From the NCBI GenBank assembly GCA_910588865.1, contig CAJUSJ010000004.1, positions 38,661-102,660 of the forward strand: a stretch of 64,000 nucleotides of DNA, in the 5' to 3' direction. A program made the translations under genes and the position numbers. This DNA comes from an uncultured Lachnospiraceae bacterium. Lineage in GTDB: Bacteria > Bacillota > Clostridia > Lachnospirales > Lachnospiraceae. Below are positions 59,695 through 64,000 of the stretch, piece by piece. The notes under the pieces are model-generated. The model was not told the origin of the DNA. It made no database searches and saw nothing but the letters and a program-made list of their open reading frames with translations. Each line of letters starts with the position of its first letter. Position 1 is the first letter of the stretch.

Positions 59695-60120
59695 TTAAGC
59701 CTGCCCCTCATAATCACTCACCAGCTCTTTCCGCAGAATAATCTCCAGCGGCTCCCCCGGCAGCAGCAGAGAACCGCAATCCACATACCCTCTTTTCCTG
59801 TAAAAATGCTGAGCCCCCTCGCTGGACAGCGTAGACGTCAGCACCATGCCAAACCCCTTTCTCCCCATTTCCCCTTCCCAGAAATCAACCAGTCTTCCTC
59901 CATACCCCTGTCCCCTTTTCCCCTCCATGCAAAAAAGCATACTCATAAAAGGGATCTGGTCCCAGAATAAATGATACCTCAGCCAGGCCGCAAACTTCTG
60001 TCCCTCGTAGGCCATCAGGACCCTGCCCTGTTCCAGCGCGTTCCCAAGCTCCTCCCCGGAAATGTGGGTATCATGGCCCTTAAGCAGCCCCAAATCCCCC
60101 CTGTTCCCATAGCGGATCAT
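59695..60120 (-). CDS. GNAT family acetyltransferase, 141 aa
   Basis: A short GNAT protein. The acetyl-CoA binding loop is CMEGKRGQGYGGRLVDFW near residue 62, followed by the conserved GAQHFYRKRGYVDCG near 102. I start at 60120, immediately after the upstream stop (one base between), with AAGGGTGAG as the site. It is the last gene of a four-gene string. The substrate is unknown. Confidence 0.8.
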   Translation of the reverse strand: MIRYGNRGDLGLLKGHDTHISGEELGNALEQGRVLMAYEGQKFAAWLRYHLFWDQIPFMSMLFCMEGKRGQGYGGRLVDFWEGEMGRKGFGMVLTSTLSSEGAQHFYRKRGYVDCGSLLLPGEPLEIILRKELVSDYEGQA

Positions 60121-60121
60121 C

Positions 60122-60385
60122 TCACCCTTCATCTTTATACAGCCCATAAAAATCCGACTCCGCGTTCTCCATAACCTGTCCAAACCACCGCTTCGCATCC
60201 TCCAGGGCCCGGTTGTAAATAACAGGCGCTAATTTCTCCTCAAACAAATCCATCAATTGAATTTGTTCTATCATCCCGATTTCCTCCCCCCGCACGTCCA
60301 GATAAAACGCCCCGATCTCCTCCCTCAGCTTCTCCCTCTGGGAATCCGACAGCTTAATCTGAGGCAGACTTCCCCTTTTCCTCAT
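60122..60385 (-). CDS. DUF2164 family protein, 87 aa
   Basis: A small α-helical protein (IKLSDSQREKLREEIGAFYLD near residue 10, DFYGLYKDEG at the C-terminus) that fits the DUF2164 family. AGGAGGG lies six bases before the ATG at 60385; the longer frame to 60475 overlaps the preceding gene and has no signals. The function is unknown. It is coupled with the GNAT gene, which begins one base after its stop. Confidence 0.8.
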   Translation of the reverse strand: MRKRGSLPQIKLSDSQREKLREEIGAFYLDVRGEEIGMIEQIQLMDLFEEKLAPVIYNRALEDAKRWFGQVMENAESDFYGLYKDEG

Positions 60386-60471
60386 GACAATCCCTCCTAT
60401 TAAAAACGTATCTGACACCCACCGTTTCGGGTTATCCGCCAGGTCCCGGGAAGACAGGACCTTGACCTGGC

Positions 60472-60837
60472 TCACCCCACCTTATAACCGGAAGCGGCCA
60501 AAATCTCCAGAGCCCTTTTGAAATGCTCCTCCTTGGTCAAAATATAGTCCGTGTTATAAGTGGAAATGGCAAAAATCCCAATATTATGGTCAGCCAGCAG
60601 GGCCGTAATCCCCGAAAGGATCCCGATCAGCGAAAAATCCAAAATCCCCTGAATCCGAAAAGCCTTCCAGCCGTCATCACGCTCCGCCGTATTCTCAGGC
60701 ACATGGTCCGTCTGACAGACCAGGGAAAATTCCTCATCGGTTCTCCCCGTAAAACAGAACTCCTCCTGGAAATTGACCTGAGAATAATCCCTGACTTTAC
60801 ACACAGAAAACCTGTGCTCCAATGGCTTGATTTCCAT
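60472..60837 (-). CDS. ACT domain-containing protein, 121 aa
   Basis: A protein with a split ACT domain (CASTOR/DUF2241-like): EFSLVCQTDHVP near residue 35, then IQGILDFSLIGILSGITALLADHNIGIFAISTYNTDYIL near 65-100. Such proteins sense amino acids. GAGAGGGAA precedes the ATG at 60837. It lies between a hypothetical protein and the DUF2164 gene. Confidence 0.8.
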   Translation of the reverse strand: MEIKPLEHRFSVCKVRDYSQVNFQEEFCFTGRTDEEFSLVCQTDHVPENTAERDDGWKAFRIQGILDFSLIGILSGITALLADHNIGIFAISTYNTDYILTKEEHFKRALEILAASGYKVG

Positions 60838-60863
60838 AAATGTTCCCTCTCTTCCCCGCCTGA

Positions 60864-61643
60864 TCATTCAATCTCAAAAGAAAACACCTCATACCTTGCC
60901 CTCAAATTATAATCCACATTCCTGAACCAAATCTTCCTTGGGCATCCCGGCTCCATTTTCAGCTCATGATGATTCTTTCCATTCGTAAAAACCACTTCCC
61001 CCATATAATCCCTGCCCTCAAACGTGAGACAAAATCTCAAAACCGTGTTAAAATCCTCCCACGCCCTGGTCTCGGACACCCGGGCAGCCTCCTGGTTAAA
61101 CTCCTCTAAGTTCAGCAGCTTAAGACAGGTACTGTCATCTATTTTCATTTCCGTTCCGGAGAAAGCATCCAGGCAATAAGTGACCCGATCAGGAAGCCTG
61201 ACAGTAAAAACCGTCTCAAAAGGAACATTGCCCCCATACTTCTCGCTCCACCCCACAACCGCCTCTCCGCTCCATTTAATCGTCAGCCTTTCTGTATCCG
61301 CCTCCAGTATCTCAATCGTTCCCTTTTGCACACTCTCATGCTCCTGAACACACAAGAACCCCGCTTCCTCCTCATCCTCATTATACTCATCGGTCCAGAC
61401 AAACCTCTTTCCCTTCAACTCCCCAAAGGCGGCGGCATGAGCGCGAAAACCATTGTTGTGATACAGACGAACCGACCTCATCTCATACTCCACAGCCGGG
61501 TCCTCTGTCCTGGCCTCCACCTCAGGAAACAACACCAGCTCCATATTCTCATAAACAGCGCTGAGAAATGTTCTGGTAACCTTATAGATTATATCCCTTA
61601 ACCGAAACTCCCCATCCAAAACCTTTGAACCCGACAAATTCAT
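60864..61643 (-). CDS. Hypothetical protein, 259 aa
   Basis: I do not recognise this protein. It is soluble, acidic and β-rich, with a regular run of aromatic and charged residues and no signal peptide or membrane segment. The start at 61643 follows GGAAGGGAG; an upstream ATG at 61712 is possible but unsupported. It begins a possible operon with the ACT, DUF2164 and GNAT genes (gaps of 26, 86 and 1 bases). Confidence 0.6.
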   Translation of the reverse strand: MNLSGSKVLDGEFRLRDIIYKVTRTFLSAVYENMELVLFPEVEARTEDPAVEYEMRSVRLYHNNGFRAHAAAFGELKGKRFVWTDEYNEDEEEAGFLCVQEHESVQKGTIEILEADTERLTIKWSGEAVVGWSEKYGGNVPFETVFTVRLPDRVTYCLDAFSGTEMKIDDSTCLKLLNLEEFNQEAARVSETRAWEDFNTVLRFCLTFEGRDYMGEVVFTNGKNHHELKMEPGCPRKIWFRNVDYNLRARYEVFSFEIE

Positions 61644-61782
61644 CAACTCCCTTCCGCCGCGATAATGAAAGGAGCTGCCCCAAAGTGAAATGGTTCCACA
61701 ATATACAGCCATACTTTACCGCTGGTCCGCGGCCTATATTGTGTCCATTCATCCTTTTACGGCAGCCCCGCTTTTTAAAATG

Positions 61783-62403
61783 TCAGCCTTCCTTCACGGT
61801 TCCCACAATCTTCACAGTCCCGCCATCCTTGAACACGCCGGAACAATTATACTGCCAGGTTCCTTTCTCCAAAGGAATCTCCTTTGATAAGTTCCCGGAG
61901 CTGATTGTAATCCGCTGCTCCTTTCCATTAGGGTCAAATAAAAACAAATTCACGGTCCCGTCCTGAATATCCGAGGTTATGGTTAAAACAAGGGTCTGAT
62001 TCTGCTCTGCCTGGAAAGAGCCGGATTCCGCTATGTTCCTCTGACCGGCATGATTCTCCAGATCAAAAACCACATTCCCCTGGACCGCCCCGTTCCCGGC
62101 AGCATCCTGGGAGCCTCCATTGCCAGAGATCAAATCAACTGTATTCCTTACACTGTCATAATGAACCCCATATCCCAGCTTTTCAAACACCTCATCCGCC
62201 GGCACATATAAACTGGAATTCTCCTCATTGTCCATGGCAACCAAAACCAGGGACTTGGCAAGAGACAGGGGGGTGCCATTCAGGGTCATGGTCATATCAC
62301 TTAACCCGGCAGACTTAATCCCCGTTGCCCCAAATGCCGTTGTCAGTCCCAAGGCTCCCACAAGAACACCCGCCGCAAAACTTTTTACATCAAACTTTTT
62401 CAT
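61783..62403 (-). CDS. Secreted stalk-domain (copper amine oxidase N-like) protein
   Basis: A 206-aa exported protein: a signal peptide of about 30 residues (FAAGVLVGALGLTTAFG), then a region like the copper amine oxidase N-terminal/stalk domain (MTLNGTPLSLAKSLVLV ... LYVPADEVFEKLGYGVHYDSVRNTVDL), and a C-terminal β-sandwich (about 120-206) resembling a pre-peptidase C-type domain. GAGAGGAGG precedes the ATG at 62403. It is probably a cell-surface or extracellular binding protein. Confidence 0.75.
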   Translation of the reverse strand: MKKFDVKSFAAGVLVGALGLTTAFGATGIKSAGLSDMTMTLNGTPLSLAKSLVLVAMDNEENSSLYVPADEVFEKLGYGVHYDSVRNTVDLISGNGGSQDAAGNGAVQGNVVFDLENHAGQRNIAESGSFQAEQNQTLVLTITSDIQDGTVNLFLFDPNGKEQRITISSGNLSKEIPLEKGTWQYNCSGVFKDGGTVKIVGTVKEG

Positions 62404-62504
62404 GAAAATCCTCCTCTCCATTCAAAAAGGCCCAATCCCTTTTCTGTCGCCAGCCGGGTGGGCATAACAGGTTTGTTTTATTGTATCACAGAGCAATGTC
62501 CATT

Positions 62505-62684
62505 TCAATACAGAAAGCCCTTTTCCTCCAGACAGAAATAGTCAGCAATCTCCTGGTTGCCAAATCCGAATTTTTTCAGGGTCATGACCATGGTGATCTT
62601 CTCCAGTTTCTGGTCGTCATACTCTTTTTCCCCTGATTTCTTACGGCAAAATCGTTCTCTCACCCCTGGGCCAGAGGAAGGCAT
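62505..62684 (-). CDS. Small ORF, 59 aa, MerR-like helix
   Basis: An ORF in the gap between the stalk-domain protein and the MATE gene. Its second half, YDDQKLEKITMVMTLKKFGF then NQEIADYF, resembles the end of a MerR-type DNA-binding domain and its dimer helix. The first half lacks the winged-helix start. An AAGGAAGG site is near the ATG. It may be a decayed regulator of the adjacent MATE pump or a true small protein. Confidence 0.4.
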   Translation of the reverse strand: MPSSGPGVRERFCRKKSGEKEYDDQKLEKITMVMTLKKFGFGNQEIADYFCLEEKGFLY

Positions 62685-62735
62685 CCCATTTGCCTTCCTT
62701 CCGTTATCACCCGCGGTCCCGCCAGCGGACTGTTC

Positions 62736-64000
62736 TTAAATCACGCTGAACTTTTTCCAGCTTCCCCTGACGAACCGGACCCAGAAGACCAGCGCCCGGA
62801 TTCCCCAGTCAAGGCACATGGCGAGGGCGATTCCGATGACTCCCATGTTCAGCCACACCGCGAGTATCACGGAAAATACCACCCGGCCCGCCACCGTTGA
62901 CGCAAGACTGATGTACATAGTAAACTTCACGTCCCCCGCCGCCCGAAGCCCGTTGGACAATGCTCCGGAAAGGGGATAGAACACCGCGTTGAACACATTG
63001 TGGATCAAGATCAGGATTACTACCAGACCGGCCGCCTCCGCCGACAGGGCATATCCCTTTAACACCAGGGGGGATACCGCCAGAATCAGCCCGTTCCATA
63101 TGATTGATGTTACAAAGGTGAGACGGAGAAGTTTCCTCATATAATATTCCGCCGCGTCCCTGTCATTGGCCCCCATGCACTGTCCGATGACCGTGACAAA
63201 GGCAAGGCCCATGGCTGTTCCCATAAGGGCCGCTACGGACCAGAAGCTCTGGGCCACGCCGTTGGCGGCGATCTGCACGGTGCCAAACAACGCGGTGATA
63301 CTGCTTAAGGCCACCTTCGCCAGCTGGAATAAGCCGTTTTCGATGCCGTTTGGTATGGCGATTCCCAGGATCCTCCTGATCATGTTTCCATCCCGGCAGA
63401 AAATCTTTTTCCACTCCAGCCACACCAGGTTCTTTCTATTAAAACACATCCATGTAATGACTGCCGCTGAGAACACCCTGGCAATAAGGGAAGGATAAGC
63501 CACTCCGGCTACTCCCGCGCGGAGCAGAAACACGCCGATGGCGTTGCCCACTACGTTGATCCCATTGGAAGCCGCGGAAAGGTACATGGTAACGTTGGTC
63601 TTTCCCATGCTCCGGTGCATGGCCGCGCCCGCGTTATAAATGGCAAGGGCCGGATAGGAATAAGCGGAGATTCTTAAGTACGTCACACACGCCCCCATCA
63701 CGTCCCCATCCACTTCTCCAAAAAGAAGCCTTAAAAGCCGCTCATTGAAAATCAAGACAAATACCATAATCCCTATGGAAAATACCGCTGACGCCATCAT
63801 CAATTGCCCTGAGGACAGATTGCCGTTCTCTTGATCCCTGCTGCCGATATACTGACTGACCACGATAGCGCCGCCTGCCGCCAACGCGGAGAAAAGGTAA
63901 ATAAAAACCGTGTTGAACATGTTCACAAGGGAAACTCCTGACACAGCCGCCTCTCCCGCGTAGCTTACCATGAAGGTATCCGCCACTCCCACTAAAACCG
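62736..64000 (-). CDS. MATE family efflux transporter, 5' end beyond window
   Basis: The C-terminal about 420 residues of a MATE pump. Visible patterns: VGVADTFMVSYAGEAAVSGVS at the window edge (the first helix pair), SNGINVVGNAIGVFLL near residue 140 and IPNGIENGLFQLAKV near 210. The frame is still open at position 64000, so the start codon lies outside the window; the ATG at 63992 is internal. It is related to, but clearly distinct from, the MATE gene at 26512. Confidence 0.85.
   Translation of the reverse strand, partial: VLVGVADTFMVSYAGEAAVSGVSLVNMFNTVFIYLFSALAAGGAIVVSQYIGSRDQENGNLSSGQLMMASAVFSIGIMVFVLIFNERLLRLLFGEVDGDVMGACVTYLRISAYSYPALAIYNAGAAMHRSMGKTNVTMYLSAASNGINVVGNAIGVFLLRAGVAGVAYPSLIARVFSAAVITWMCFNRKNLVWLEWKKIFCRDGNMIRRILGIAIPNGIENGLFQLAKVALSSITALFGTVQIAANGVAQSFWSVAALMGTAMGLAFVTVIGQCMGANDRDAAEYYMRKLLRLTFVTSIIWNGLILAVSPLVLKGYALSAEAAGLVVILILIHNVFNAVFYPLSGALSNGLRAAGDVKFTMYISLASTVAGRVVFSVILAVWLNMGVIGIALAMCLDWGIRALVFWVRFVRGSWKKFSVI

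Overview
The window is a piece of a low-to-mid GC, endospore-forming Firmicute chromosome, most likely Lachnospiraceae (Clostridium/Enterocloster-like). The basis is gene content and order: hup - S4 RNA-binding protein - yabP - yabQ - divIC - spoIIE - tilS - hpt - ftsH, plus pth - mfd, a TRAP transporter and strong AGGAGG ribosome binding sites. No species is claimed.

Layout. (1) About 1-19,250 is the tail module of a large phage or prophage on the + strand: small tail genes, a giant tape measure gene, small tail-completion genes, a tail tube-like protein and a set of fibre/adhesin proteins with repeated modules. The tape measure gene is interrupted by an 815-nt group I self-splicing intron (1771-2585). 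Its core helices P3-P8 and its P1 and P10 splice-site pairings can be read by eye. The intron carries an antisense zinc-ribbon gene. A type I toxin-antitoxin module (small hydrophobic toxin plus overlapping antisense RNA) sits inside the tail operon. No terminase, capsid, lysis or integration genes are visible, so the rest lies left of the window or is lost. (2) 19,300-28,500 on the - strand: an AAA-ATPase/PD-(D/E)XK protein, a GH32 enzyme, and a TRAP transporter-sensor locus damaged by an internal deletion that joins a histidine kinase to the tail end of dctQ. A MATE pump and a YhcH-family protein follow. (3) 28,500-44,100: bioY behind a BirA operator, a secreted metallo-hydrolase, mfd and pth, a large tandem-TIR/Sel1/TPR protein, a purine riboswitch ahead of an FAD-dependent dehydrogenase, an AEC transporter, a BtuF-like lipoprotein and a siroheme synthase. 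(4) 44,187-44,581: convergent tRNAs for Gly, Leu and Tyr. (5) 44,600-57,250 on the - strand: a GH13 enzyme, the ftsH-hup housekeeping/sporulation cluster, mazG, a GNAT-cytidine deaminase fusion and pgi. (6) 57,500-64,000 on the - strand: a two-gene Septu-type (PtuA/PtuB) defence pair, a four-gene operon of small proteins, a stalk-domain protein, a small MerR-like ORF and a MATE pump cut by the window end.

A dispersed repeat with GTTACTGTTCA termini occurs at least six times between genes. Two full 134-nt copies lie at 34,944-35,077 and 57,398-57,531. One supplies the last codons of the TIR-TPR protein and another supplies the stop codon of a MATE gene.

The items most worth a second look are the intron with its antisense gene, the toxin-antitoxin pair in the tail operon, the tandem-TIR/TPR protein, the deletion scar in the TRAP locus, and the guanine-type riboswitch that looks like an ON switch.
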